Part shown: positions 9,901 to 17,603 of the stretch, in pieces
How positions within the stretch are numbered: position 1 is the stretch's first letter
Layout of the letters: each line of letters begins with the position of its first letter
From: a virus
DNA: 64,000 nt
Reading direction: 5' to 3' (one strand)
IMG/VR virus record: IMGVR_UViG_3300032235_000387
Coordinates: 1 to 64,000 of that record
Position numbers and translations under genes: made by a program
The notes under the pieces: generated by a model
The model's database searches: none
What the model was told of the DNA's origin: nothing
Seen by the model: the letters and a program-made list of their open reading frames with translations, nothing else

Positions 9901-10497
9901 ATTACTTAAAGGTCCTTGAATACCTTGTCCTCCTTGAAGTCCCTGAAGACCTTGAGTACCTTGAGTACCTTGAGTTCCCTGAAGTCCTTGAGTTCCCTGA
10001 AGTCCTTGAAGACCTTGATTACCCTGAAGTCCTTGAATACCTTGTCTTCCTTGAAGACCTTGAGTACCTTGATCTCCTTGAAGACCTTGATTTCCCTGAA
10101 GACCTTGAATACCTTGAGTTCCTTGGAAATTACTTAAAGGTCCTTGAATACCTTGCCTTCCTTGAAGTCCCTGAAGACCTTGAAGACCTTGAAGACCTTG
10201 ACGACCTTGAGTACCTTGAAAATTGCTTAAAGGTCCCTGAATACCTTGAGCACCTTGAGCAGAAACACCTTCTAAATCAACAGTTTTAATCCAATATCTT
10301 TTACCTACTTGACCATGAACTGCTATCAAAGCATACTGTTCTCCATTTGGAACAGGATTTGATAGTGTAGATGCGATTCCAACTTTTGGGTCCCCAAGAT
10401 CAGGTTCTGCTTGTTCTAATCCCAGAAATTCATATCTATCTGAGGTTATTCCCGTTTGTTCAAATCTTCTTACTCTTCCAGAATTATATTTTACCAT
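6922..10497 (-). CDS. Collagen-like tail fibre protein (Gly-X-Gln repeats) with beta-rich C-terminus
   Basis: Encodes 1191 residues. Residues 1-80 form a globular head (MVKYNSGRVRRFEQTGITS..., VGKRYWIKTVD). Residues ~80-510 are an almost uninterrupted collagen-like Gly-X-Y region in which Y is mostly Gln. It is broken at intervals by GPLSNFQG or IQNSQG. Residues ~510-1090 contain three copies of a ~130-residue beta domain (motifs TVPSSTPICVFG, YYVNKANGVWGE, DTGEGIALEYS, GVYLRF.Q...F.TGDNWAVTSV). The last ~100 residues (LQSSDIGKLVNITTGGVTVP ... FGPGDAITIYNN) form a terminal domain common in phage fibres. The protein should be trimeric and act as a side fibre or adhesin. The gene follows a 120-aa virion gene and overlaps the 256-aa gene. 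Confidence 0.9.
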   Translation of the reverse strand: MVKYNSGRVRRFEQTGITSDRYEFLGLEQAEPDLGDPKVGIASTLSNPVPNGEQYALIAVHGQVGKRYWIKTVDLEGVSAQGAQGIQGPLSNFQGTQGRQGLQGLQGLQGLQGRQGIQGPLSNFQGTQGIQGLQGNQGLQGDQGTQGLQGRQGIQGLQGNQGLQGLQGTQGLQGTQGTQGTQGLQGLQGGQGIQGPLSNFQGTQGLQGRQGSQGIQGIQGIQGTQGIQGIQGIQGIQGIQGSQGIQNSQGLQGLQGLQGNQGLQGLQGTQGLQGIQGTQGTQGTQGTQGIQGPLSNFQGTQGLQGNQGLQGTQGTQGTQGSQGSQGLQGLQGLQGLQGTQGIQGPLSNFQGTQGLQGTQGLQGRQGTQGALSNNQGTQGTQGTQGSQGIQNSQGLQGLQGRQGLQGLQGLQGFTGGTGVEGSQGSQGSQGTQGRQGLQGLQGTQGRQGIQGIQGTGGQGAQGAQGPQGIQNSQGTQGRQGLQGTQGLQGFTGGTGVEGSQGRQGLQGLQGPYGRVGNTSYAIIDLNAAGSYTIEAGAEIKSVLNVSGMTSTTTVPSSTTICVFGNTVASTRKITNNYRVYLNTISVIYYYVNKANGVWGETPDTGEGIALEYSINGVSGWTALDTIDSGDVAGNTWTLRTVILSDATAQSYAGVYLRFRQLDTDFTSGDNWAVTTVIIKTDSGGISGGGSSSMSVMDFSSNTSFLNEGTLFTTPGSISGMTTSGFIPTNTPICLFDESTSERNIRTLSKVYLTSFDEVKFYVNKADGTWGEQPDSGEDLYLQYSHDLSSWSTLDYMVTTQIRGNTWSLRQVTIPNDAKSYDGVYLRFSQPTLDFPTGDNWAVTSVVPANFQRERSTSFAVIDLNSQTGLSLDDYSYRQTSFLTTPFAMTGMTSSSSTVPSSTPICVFGPVSSLSVSSISSPRYLRTTYKVYLTNIERLSYYVNRANGVWGESPDSGEELILQYSVDNSTWYDIETIPVSISGNIWTLRDVSVPSDAKNLNGVYLRFAQPTLDFPTGDNWAITSLIANTEAVSLASDSTNTTRYIGFVENTTGSISSIFTSSSDLRFNPGIGSFSTRFVSAAATVYDAAGDVRKIVNLAKAGPYTLQSSDIGKLVNITTGGVTVPSLTFGPGDAITIYNNSSGNQTITQGSSVTMYLAGSSTSGNRTLSQRGVCTVLCVALNEFVITGAGLL
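8965..10260 (-). repeat. Collagen-like tandem DNA repeat (9-bp units) in the 1191-aa gene
   Basis: The coding strand repeats 9-base units of the type GG(N)(N)(N)CAAGG, encoding Gly-X-Gln, for about 1.3 kb. Units such as CTTCAAGGT and ACTCAAGGT recur with synonymous changes. Open frames read on the other strand or in other frames here (LEYLEFPE- or SLSTLKSL-type) are shadows of the repeat. Confidence 0.9.
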
Positions 10498-10506
10498 GAA
10501 TCTTAA

Positions 10507-10869
10507 TTATTGTTTTGCTGTTTCTAAAACACTTAAAATTAAAGTTAAAACATTATTTTCATTACTTTGTACTTTAATTACATCATTAGTTTCTAGTGCT
10601 AGTCTACCGTCAGAAACTAATGTGTAACTATCATTTGGAGGAATTGGTACTTCATTTGCAAATCTATAATCTATATTTGGTGCCTCTTTTGATCTTGAAT
10701 GATTTGCCGTAACTGTGTATGTACTTCTTGCTGATCCAGTAGAAATATTTGTAACTTGTGATAAGATAACAATAGAAGCAACTCCAATAGGGCAAGTGTA
10801 TATACCAACATTATTGGTAGTAATTCCAACACGAATTGTTCTAAATTTATTAAGTGCAACTGCCGCCAT
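10507..10869 (-). CDS. Small conserved virion-type protein
   Basis: Encodes 120 residues beginning MAAVALNKFRTIRVGITTNN. It is beta-rich and soluble (VGIYTCPIGVASIVILSQV, STYTVTANHS, YTLVSDGRLALETNDVIKV). The look is that of a compact beta-sandwich or tail-accessory domain that binds or decorates fibres. It lies nine bases before the 1191-aa fibre gene and starts two bases after the stop of the 2020-aa fibre gene, so it belongs to the same late operon. No catalytic motif is visible. The annotation as a structural protein rests on context. Confidence 0.75.
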   Translation of the reverse strand: MAAVALNKFRTIRVGITTNNVGIYTCPIGVASIVILSQVTNISTGSARSTYTVTANHSRSKEAPNIDYRFANEVPIPPNDSYTLVSDGRLALETNDVIKVQSNENNVLTLILSVLETAKQ

Positions 10870-10871
10870 TT

Positions 10872-13800
10872 TTATCTACCCAATGCAATAATTAAAGGTG
10901 TTACTGTATTTAACAAACTTTGACTAAATGCTCTTCCACTAATTGTTCCAGTAAGTTGATTTATAACAATTCCTTCACCAATTTGGAAGTTACCAGATTG
11001 ATTAGTACTGGTATAAACAACCTGACCACCGTTTCTTTTATCAACTTCATTTTCTTGAATTGATACTCCACCTAAAGCTGGTTTAGCAGTATTAATATTT
11101 GTACCAGATCCCACCCATTCAAGAGAAATTGAAGTAGCAATTTGAAGACTTAATCTTGAAAAGTAAACTGTTGTTCCTGCGCTCACTACATTATTTAGAT
11201 TTTGTGTTAGAACTATTGTTGAAATTCCAGATATTGGTAATGTAGCACTTTCAATATTATAATATAGAGGATACATAATTGCTTCTGCTACTGCACTACC
11301 AGATTCAAAGGAAATATTTGGAGTAGTTAAATATTGACTTCCATTACTGATTACATCAATGGATATAACTCTTCCAAATTCATCTACGTTTGCTGATGCT
11401 TCTGCAGAAATTCCATTTGGACCTTGTGGCGAATCAATAGTTACAATTGGGGGATCATCTGGATTATATCCACTTCCACCATCTATTACTCTTATAGTAT
11501 TAACTTGATAGTATAATTCTCCAAAATATATTGCTTGACCATCATAAGGTCTATTTTTTCCAACTCCAGAAACTACAACTGAAGCACCCTCTTCTTGAGT
11601 ATCTTGAATAACTTCTCCAGTATAACGATATATTGATTTTGTTTCGTAATCGCCAACACCATCAGAAACTAGTCCATAGTTTCCGAATGAACAGTTTGAG
11701 TTTGTAATATCACATTGTCCACCAGATTTTGTGAAGATTCCAATATCATCACAAATTGTAAATATCGAAACTAACTGGGAATATGCACCATTTGTAATTG
11801 AAACACCAATACCACCTTGATTATACTGAGTATAAGAGTCAACTGACATGGTTCCAGTAACACCAATATCTTCTTGATCTCCAGGTTCAGCTTCAAAACC
11901 ATCAACTTTCATTCCAATACTATCTGCAATAAAATTAGTGCAATTTCGTATGTATGGACCTTGAGTAATTGGACCGACACCTTTTGAATATGGAGGTTTG
12001 ACCACACCACCAGAAACATAATTATGTGCCATCGGTGCAGTTCCTACATTTACAGTAAATGTGTTACCTGTACCAACTACACTTAAAACTCTAAAATTAT
12101 AACCATTATTTCCTGTTGGATAAATTGTAGTTGTTCCTGATCCACTAGAACAAGAAAACTCTAGGTCTCTTAAAGAAACTACATCGTTAACTTTAACATT
12201 TAACCCAGGAGCAGTTATAGTAGTGATACCTGTTATATTATCATATGATGCTGTAGTAATACCAACAGCACGATTAATTACATATCCTCCAGAAACATAA
12301 TTGTGAGGAATTGTCGAAACTCCAGTATAAACATCGAAAGAATTATCATCATATACTTTATTAACATAAAATTCATAACCATAGTATCCAGATGGGAATC
12401 TTTGTGTAGATATTGAACCTCCAGAAGAGCAAGAGAACGATAAGTCGCGGATTTCTACCATATCACCTTTTTTAACTGAAAATCCAGGTGCTTTTAATGT
12501 AGTTTTACCTGAAGTTTCAGTATATACTGCACTTGTAATACCTACAATTGATGTAAATCCAGATCCACGATTTCCTGGGTATGATGTGGTAATTCCTGAT
12601 TGAGAACCTAAACCAACAATTGTTGTTACAACACCAACACATGAGCGAATTGCCGATACAACATTTGCACATCCATTGATTGCATTATTAAATCCAGTAT
12701 CTGGATCTATTTGCATTGAAATATCTTTTATTTGTGTATACTCATTTTGGAAATTTGTATATTTTTGTATTGTTCCACCAGAAACATAAGTGTGTGGTAA
12801 AGTTGATTGACCAACCACAACTTCAAAAGTATTAACACCAACAATTCTATTGACATTGAAAATATATCCATAAGAACCAGTTGGATATATTACTGTTGAT
12901 GGACCCGATGGACACGTAAATCCTAATCCAACAATCTTTACCGAATCATTTTTTATTAATCCATGATTTATTGCAGTAATTGTTGTAACTCCACTGATGT
13001 TATTATATTCTGCGTTTATAACCGTTGTGCCCAGTCCTACTGGATATCCTCCCCATGTGACGTTGTTAATTACCGCTCTTGCAATTTGATATGAATAATC
13101 TAAAGTTGATATTGTTTGTTGAACTTCTTGTGGGTTTTTTAATATTCCTGGTATTAAATTCCAATTATCGTCATAATACGATTTACCTGCACCAACACAC
13201 TTCGAATTTCCACCTCTAGTAATATCATGAATAACACATTTCCATATATCCCTTACATCATCTGCACAATCTTTACTTTCTAATGTAACTCCATATCTAA
13301 CTGATGGAGCATTTAATGTTGTCCCTGCACCAATCATATTGGTTACAATACCAACTAATTGTCTAATGGTTGTTCCTACGCCTACACACCCACCTTCAAC
13401 TTGAATGACTGAAAGATTCTTAACTTGAGTTATGCTATTACCAACTCCCTGATAAGAAATAGGAGGAGTTAAGTTATTAATAACATGAGTTGCAATTCCA
13501 GCAGCATAATCAAGAGCAGCGATAGTTGCTTGTGAAACACCAACTCCAGTAATATGAATTAAACCACCAGAACTATTAAAATATGAATATCCAGCACCTA
13601 TAGATTTACGATTACTATTTGCTTTTAAATCATAAGAAATAGCATTCATAATACTAACAACATCTTCTTTGCAATTGATATAACTGCTAATACCAAGAGT
13701 AAAGTTATATCCAGATGGCGAAGTTAAGAAACCAACTGCTTCTGCGGCAATATAATTTAAGTTTGAATCAATTAATTTTGCAGCATCTTGCTCTCTATGT

Positions 13801-16800
13801 CCACCAGCAAATCCACTAAATCCACTTGTTAAGAAACCAACAGATTCTCTAGCAATATAATCAAGGTTAAAACGAATCATTCTTGCACCATCAAAAAATC
13901 TATCAGAAGAAACACCTTCTAATGGTTGAAGAGCAACAACTGCAGCACCATTAGTCATAGGTGCTCCAATAAAACTTACATCAGTAATATGACATCCATT
14001 ATTAACATAAAATAGATCTCTATCACGATTTAATGGAGTGATGACACAATTTCTAAGTTCTGTACCTTCTACAGAAACAGTTCTTGCAAGAACAATCGGA
14101 TTATCTTCAACATAAGATCCAGGGAATACTTTAATCGTATCTCCAAAAAGTGCTACTGATGCTGCAGATTTAATAGTTCTTTTTGGATAATTTTCAGCCA
14201 ATCCTGTATTATTATCATTACCAGTCTGAGAGACATAAATTGTTTTACCAATTGGTCTATAAGCATCTACAGTTACAACACCTTTACCTGGATTTTGTGT
14301 TGATGTTATGTCAATACCAATTCCAGGAACTAATTGTGTTACGATTCCAACTAAATTAACTCCTCCACCATAATAATCAGTAGCAGTTGCTGTACCAACA
14401 ACAGTCAGTGTATTTGTGATGACACTTGTTCCAATACCAATACTTCCAGATGATGGATTAAAGACTAACTTTTCGGGTGAACTAAAAACTGTAGATATTT
14501 GACCACTTGCTGTTGTTGAAAATGCTGGATATGTAATTCTATTATTAGTATCTGGAGATACTGTAATATCATTTCTTCCTGGAGTTCCTTGTAGTCCTTG
14601 TAATCCTTGGCGACCTTGTAGTCCTTGTAATCCTTGTAATCCTTGATTACCTTGAAGACCTTGCCTACCTTGATTACCTTGAAGTCCTTGAAGTCCTTGA
14701 ATTCCTTGACGACCTTGAAGACCTTGGTTACCTTGAATACCCTGGACACCCTGGGATCCTTGAATACCTTGGATACCTTGGGATCCTTGTGTACCTTGGA
14801 AATTACTTAAAGGTCCCTGTAATCCTTGTATTCCTTGACGACCTTGTAATCCTTGGAGACCTTGAAGTCCTTGATTTCCCTGAAGACCTTGAGAACCTTG
14901 AGATGACTGCGTTCCTTGAGTTCCTTGGTTACCTTGAAGTCCTTGAGTACCTTGAAGTCCTTGAGTACCTTGAAGTCCTTGAAGACCTTGAAGTCCTTGA
15001 GTACCTTGGAAATTACTTAATGGACCTTGAACACCTTGATTACCTTGAAGACCTTGAAGTCCTTGTAGACCTTGAAGTCCTTGTAGACCTTGAAGTCCTT
15101 GAGTACCTTGGAAATTACTTAGAGGTCCCTGTAATCCTTGCGTTCCTTGTAGACCTTGATGACCTTGTAGACCTTGGTTTCCTTGAAGACCTTGTGTTCC
15201 TTGAAAACCTTGAAGACCTTGATTACCTTGAAGACCCTGTGTTCCCTGTGTTCCTTGAAGTCCTTGAAGACCTTGACGACCTTGGTTGCCTTGAAGTCCT
15301 TGAGTTCCTTGGAAATTACTTAGAGGTCCCTGTAATCCCTGTGTTCCTTGAAGTCCTTGAGTTCCCTGAAGTCCCTGAAGACCTTGATTACCCTGAAGTC
15401 CTTGAAGACCTTGATTTCCTTGAAGACCTTGAGTACCTTGATCTCCTTGAAGACCTTGATTTCCCTGAAGACCTTGGAAACCTTGAAGACCCTGTGTTCC
15501 CTGAAGTCCCTGAAGACCTTGACGACCTTGGTTGCCTTGAAGTCCTTGAATACCCTGGGATCCTTGAAAACCTTGAAGACCTTGATGACCTTGTGTACCT
15601 TGTGTACTTTGACGACCTTGAAGACCTTGAATACCTTGTCTTCCTTGAAGACCTTGACGACCTTGAAGACCTTGTGTACCTTGACGACCTTGAGTACCTT
15701 GAGTACCTTGGAAATTACTTAATGGACCTTGAGCACCTTGGCGGCCTTGTACACCTTGAACTTGAAGACCTTGAGTACCTTGAGTACCTTGAAAATTACT
15801 TAAAGGACCTTGAATGCCTTGGCGACCTTGTGCGCCTTGATTTCCAGTTCGATTGACATTTACTGTTATTTTTTGTGTATTTGATGGAATAGAACTTCCA
15901 CCAACATAAGTAACATTAATTTCATAATATGGAGCAGTTTCAAAAAAACCATTTACTACTCTGGAGAAAACTGAATCTATATTAAAAATATTTACTGCAG
16001 TACCAGATGAAGACTGTGTACTAATTATCAAGTATCCTTTATGTGAATTTATTGTATCATCCCAAGTAGAATACCAATTTGTTTGATCATTACCAAAAAT
16101 ATCATAATTACTTACATTAATTTGCGATACATTTGAAATAGATGAACTATTATATCTTATTTCTCCATTAGAAAATACATTGATAATTGGTGAAAATGAA
16201 CCTGGATAAGATGGTATTACCGTAGTTGTACTAAAGTAATATGGTGCACCACCAAGTGGACCAATTAATCCCTGGGTTCCTTGGAAATTACTTAAAGGTC
16301 CCTGTAATCCTTGTCTTCCTTGAAGTCCTTGTAATCCTTGGAGACCTTGAAGTCCTTGATTACCTTGAGTACCTTGAAAATTACTTAATGGACCTTGAAC
16401 TCCTTGGCGACCTTGAAGTCCCTGACTATTTTGAACTCCTTGAGGACCTTGAGTACCTTGAAAATTACTTAATGGACCTTGAACTCCTTGGCGACCTTGA
16501 AGTCCCTGACTATTTTGAACTCCTTGGGATCCTAAGCGGCCCTGCAATCCTTGTAATCCTTGTCTACCTTGAGTTCCTTGACTATTTTGAATTCCTTGAA
16601 GACCTTGATTACCTTGAAGTCCTTGAAGACCTTGATTACCTTGAAGTCCTTGAAGACCTTGAGTGCCTTGAAAATTACTTAAAGGTCCTTGGATACCTTG
16701 AGTGCCGGCACCTTGAAGACCTTGCAATCCTTGAAGACCTTGAGTACCTTGAAAATTACTTAAAGGTCCTTGGATACCTTGTGTTCCTTGACCAAATCCT

Positions 16801-16934
16801 CCACCCCCAGTTCCTCCAGATATGACAGATTGATTTTCACCTAATTGAATGTCACCATAAACAGTTATGCCCTTGAAAAAAGTGGCTTTTTCATTAAAAT
16901 AAGATTCATTACCAGTTACTGTTATGTCTGACAT
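10872..16934 (-). CDS. Giant collagen-like fibre protein with C-terminal beta-helix
   Basis: Encodes 2020 residues. Residues 1-48 form a short head (MSDITVTGNESYFNEKATFF...). A first Gly-X-Gln collagen-like region covers ~49-230. A globular beta domain (~231-365, with APYYFSTTTVIPSYPG) is inserted, then a second collagen-like region covers ~366-785. The TPGRNDITV junction and GSIGIGTSVITNTLTVVG-type segments come next. From ~890 a right-handed beta-helix-like domain begins (GKTIYVSQTGNDNNTGL, VFPGSYVEDNPIVL, VNNGCHITDVSFIG). Repeats of the form YPTGSYGYIFNVNRIVGVNTFEVVVG follow. The ALGR C-terminus abuts the 120-aa gene. This is a virion fibre, probably a trimer, that carries receptor-binding or sugar-cleaving surfaces. 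No active site could be assigned by eye. Confidence 0.9.
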   Translation of the reverse strand: MSDITVTGNESYFNEKATFFKGITVYGDIQLGENQSVISGGTGGGGFGQGTQGIQGPLSNFQGTQGLQGLQGLQGAGTQGIQGPLSNFQGTQGLQGLQGNQGLQGLQGNQGLQGIQNSQGTQGRQGLQGLQGRLGSQGVQNSQGLQGRQGVQGPLSNFQGTQGPQGVQNSQGLQGRQGVQGPLSNFQGTQGNQGLQGLQGLQGLQGRQGLQGPLSNFQGTQGLIGPLGGAPYYFSTTTVIPSYPGSFSPIINVFSNGEIRYNSSSISNVSQINVSNYDIFGNDQTNWYSTWDDTINSHKGYLIISTQSSSGTAVNIFNIDSVFSRVVNGFFETAPYYEINVTYVGGSSIPSNTQKITVNVNRTGNQGAQGRQGIQGPLSNFQGTQGTQGLQVQGVQGRQGAQGPLSNFQGTQGTQGRQGTQGLQGRQGLQGRQGIQGLQGRQSTQGTQGHQGLQGFQGSQGIQGLQGNQGRQGLQGLQGTQGLQGFQGLQGNQGLQGDQGTQGLQGNQGLQGLQGNQGLQGLQGTQGLQGTQGLQGPLSNFQGTQGLQGNQGRQGLQGLQGTQGTQGLQGNQGLQGFQGTQGLQGNQGLQGHQGLQGTQGLQGPLSNFQGTQGLQGLQGLQGLQGLQGLQGNQGVQGPLSNFQGTQGLQGLQGLQGTQGLQGTQGLQGNQGTQGTQSSQGSQGLQGNQGLQGLQGLQGRQGIQGLQGPLSNFQGTQGSQGIQGIQGSQGVQGIQGNQGLQGRQGIQGLQGLQGNQGRQGLQGNQGLQGLQGLQGRQGLQGLQGTPGRNDITVSPDTNNRITYPAFSTTASGQISTVFSSPEKLVFNPSSGSIGIGTSVITNTLTVVGTATATDYYGGGVNLVGIVTQLVPGIGIDITSTQNPGKGVVTVDAYRPIGKTIYVSQTGNDNNTGLAENYPKRTIKSAASVALFGDTIKVFPGSYVEDNPIVLARTVSVEGTELRNCVITPLNRDRDLFYVNNGCHITDVSFIGAPMTNGAAVVALQPLEGVSSDRFFDGARMIRFNLDYIARESVGFLTSGFSGFAGGHREQDAAKLIDSNLNYIAAEAVGFLTSPSGYNFTLGISSYINCKEDVVSIMNAISYDLKANSNRKSIGAGYSYFNSSGGLIHITGVGVSQATIAALDYAAGIATHVINNLTPPISYQGVGNSITQVKNLSVIQVEGGCVGVGTTIRQLVGIVTNMIGAGTTLNAPSVRYGVTLESKDCADDVRDIWKCVIHDITRGGNSKCVGAGKSYYDDNWNLIPGILKNPQEVQQTISTLDYSYQIARAVINNVTWGGYPVGLGTTVINAEYNNISGVTTITAINHGLIKNDSVKIVGLGFTCPSGPSTVIYPTGSYGYIFNVNRIVGVNTFEVVVGQSTLPHTYVSGGTIQKYTNFQNEYTQIKDISMQIDPDTGFNNAINGCANVVSAIRSCVGVVTTIVGLGSQSGITTSYPGNRGSGFTSIVGITSAVYTETSGKTTLKAPGFSVKKGDMVEIRDLSFSCSSGGSISTQRFPSGYYGYEFYVNKVYDDNSFDVYTGVSTIPHNYVSGGYVINRAVGITTASYDNITGITTITAPGLNVKVNDVVSLRDLEFSCSSGSGTTTIYPTGNNGYNFRVLSVVGTGNTFTVNVGTAPMAHNYVSGGVVKPPYSKGVGPITQGPYIRNCTNFIADSIGMKVDGFEAEPGDQEDIGVTGTMSVDSYTQYNQGGIGVSITNGAYSQLVSIFTICDDIGIFTKSGGQCDITNSNCSFGNYGLVSDGVGDYETKSIYRYTGEVIQDTQEEGASVVVSGVGKNRPYDGQAIYFGELYYQVNTIRVIDGGSGYNPDDPPIVTIDSPQGPNGISAEASANVDEFGRVISIDVISNGSQYLTTPNISFESGSAVAEAIMYPLYYNIESATLPISGISTIVLTQNLNNVVSAGTTVYFSRLSLQIATSISLEWVGSGTNINTAKPALGGVSIQENEVDKRNGGQVVYTSTNQSGNFQIGEGIVINQLTGTISGRAFSQSLLNTVTPLIIALGR
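14578..15844 (-). repeat. Collagen-like tandem DNA repeat, second block of the 2020-aa gene
   Basis: About 1.27 kb of 9-base Gly-X-Gln units, punctuated by recurring copies of a GPLSNFQGTQG-encoding element. That element is also found in the genes at 6922-10497 and 61886-64000. Confidence 0.9.
16262..16800 (-). repeat. Collagen-like tandem DNA repeat, first block of the 2020-aa gene
   Basis: About 540 bases of 9-base Gly-X-Gln units. Two adjacent stretches at ~16380-16450 and ~16451-16520 are nearly identical copies that run from a PLSNFQ element to an IQNSQG or VQNSQG element, indicating recent local duplication. Confidence 0.85.
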
Positions 16935-16945
16935 TTTTTATAGAG

Positions 16946-17602
16946 TTAATTACTTTCTTTTTTTTCTGCCGAAAACATTTTTTCTTCCATATCACTAAGA
17001 ACATTGGATGGGAAATTTGCAATTCCACCAGCAAGGTTACTTAAAGTTCCTGAGATATTAGGAACAATACCTTCAAAAGCACCAGAAACAATGTCTGCAC
17101 CAACAAAACTACCTTCAAAAACTTTCATTCCAAACGTGGGTGTAATTGCATTACCTGTTAATGCACTCTCATCAATTTTATTACCTTTTAATAAAATTCT
17201 TCCAGATCCAGAATTAAGATTTATATTTCTTCCTGCCTTTATATCAACATCTTCATCTGCCTCAATCATAACATTTTTTCCACGTATTCTAATTTTACCA
17301 TTTCTCATGGCAGTTATGGTAACATCACCATTCATTCCGGCAATAACAATATCTACACCATCACTAGATTCTTTATTTCCCGCGATGAATTCTATAGCCC
17401 TATCATTCCATATCCTATAAGTTCCAGATTCTGCTAAACCCGTAAAACAAACATCCTTATCATCAGTAACACCATACATTGCATAAACATTGGTTCCATT
17501 ACCCCCCATTTGGGGATTATTGAAATCAATCCTGAATTTTGGACCCATTCCAAAAATATCTCTAGATTCCCAATTTTGATTTTTTTTAGGTCTTTCTGCC
17601 AT
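16946..17602 (-). CDS. Baseplate spike-like beta-helix protein
   Basis: Encodes 218 residues. A charged N-terminus (MAERPKKNQNWESRDIFGMG) is followed by a run of alternating short beta strands (GVDIVIAGMNGDVTITAMRNGKIRIRGKNVMIEADEDVDIKAGRNINLNSGSGRILLKG region, ~residues 80-145). This VxIxAxxxIxIxG pattern is characteristic of the triple-stranded beta-helix needle of T4 gp5 C-terminus and VgrG-type spikes. The C-terminal ~70 residues are amphipathic. It lies one base after the gp5 gene, so the spike needle may be supplied here as a separate subunit that trimerises under gp5. Homology is inferred from pattern; position supports it strongly. Confidence 0.75.
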   Translation of the reverse strand: MAERPKKNQNWESRDIFGMGPKFRIDFNNPQMGGNGTNVYAMYGVTDDKDVCFTGLAESGTYRIWNDRAIEFIAGNKESSDGVDIVIAGMNGDVTITAMRNGKIRIRGKNVMIEADEDVDIKAGRNINLNSGSGRILLKGNKIDESALTGNAITPTFGMKVFEGSFVGADIVSGAFEGIVPNISGTLSNLAGGIANFPSNVLSDMEEKMFSAEKKESN

Positions 17603-17603
17603 T

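Noticed and set aside
8965-10260. CRISPR-like array
   Set aside because: Units are 9 bp, in coding frame, with no unique spacers. They encode collagen-like protein.
9423-10289. Long plus-strand frame of LEYLEFPE-type composition
   Set aside because: It is the antisense of the collagen-like repeat; the period-9 DNA keeps several frames open. No ribosome-binding site or globular signal is present.
14789-15856. 355-codon plus-strand frame of similar composition
   Set aside because: Same artefact over the second collagen-like block of the 2020-aa gene. The minus-strand frame is continuous and fits a fibre protein.
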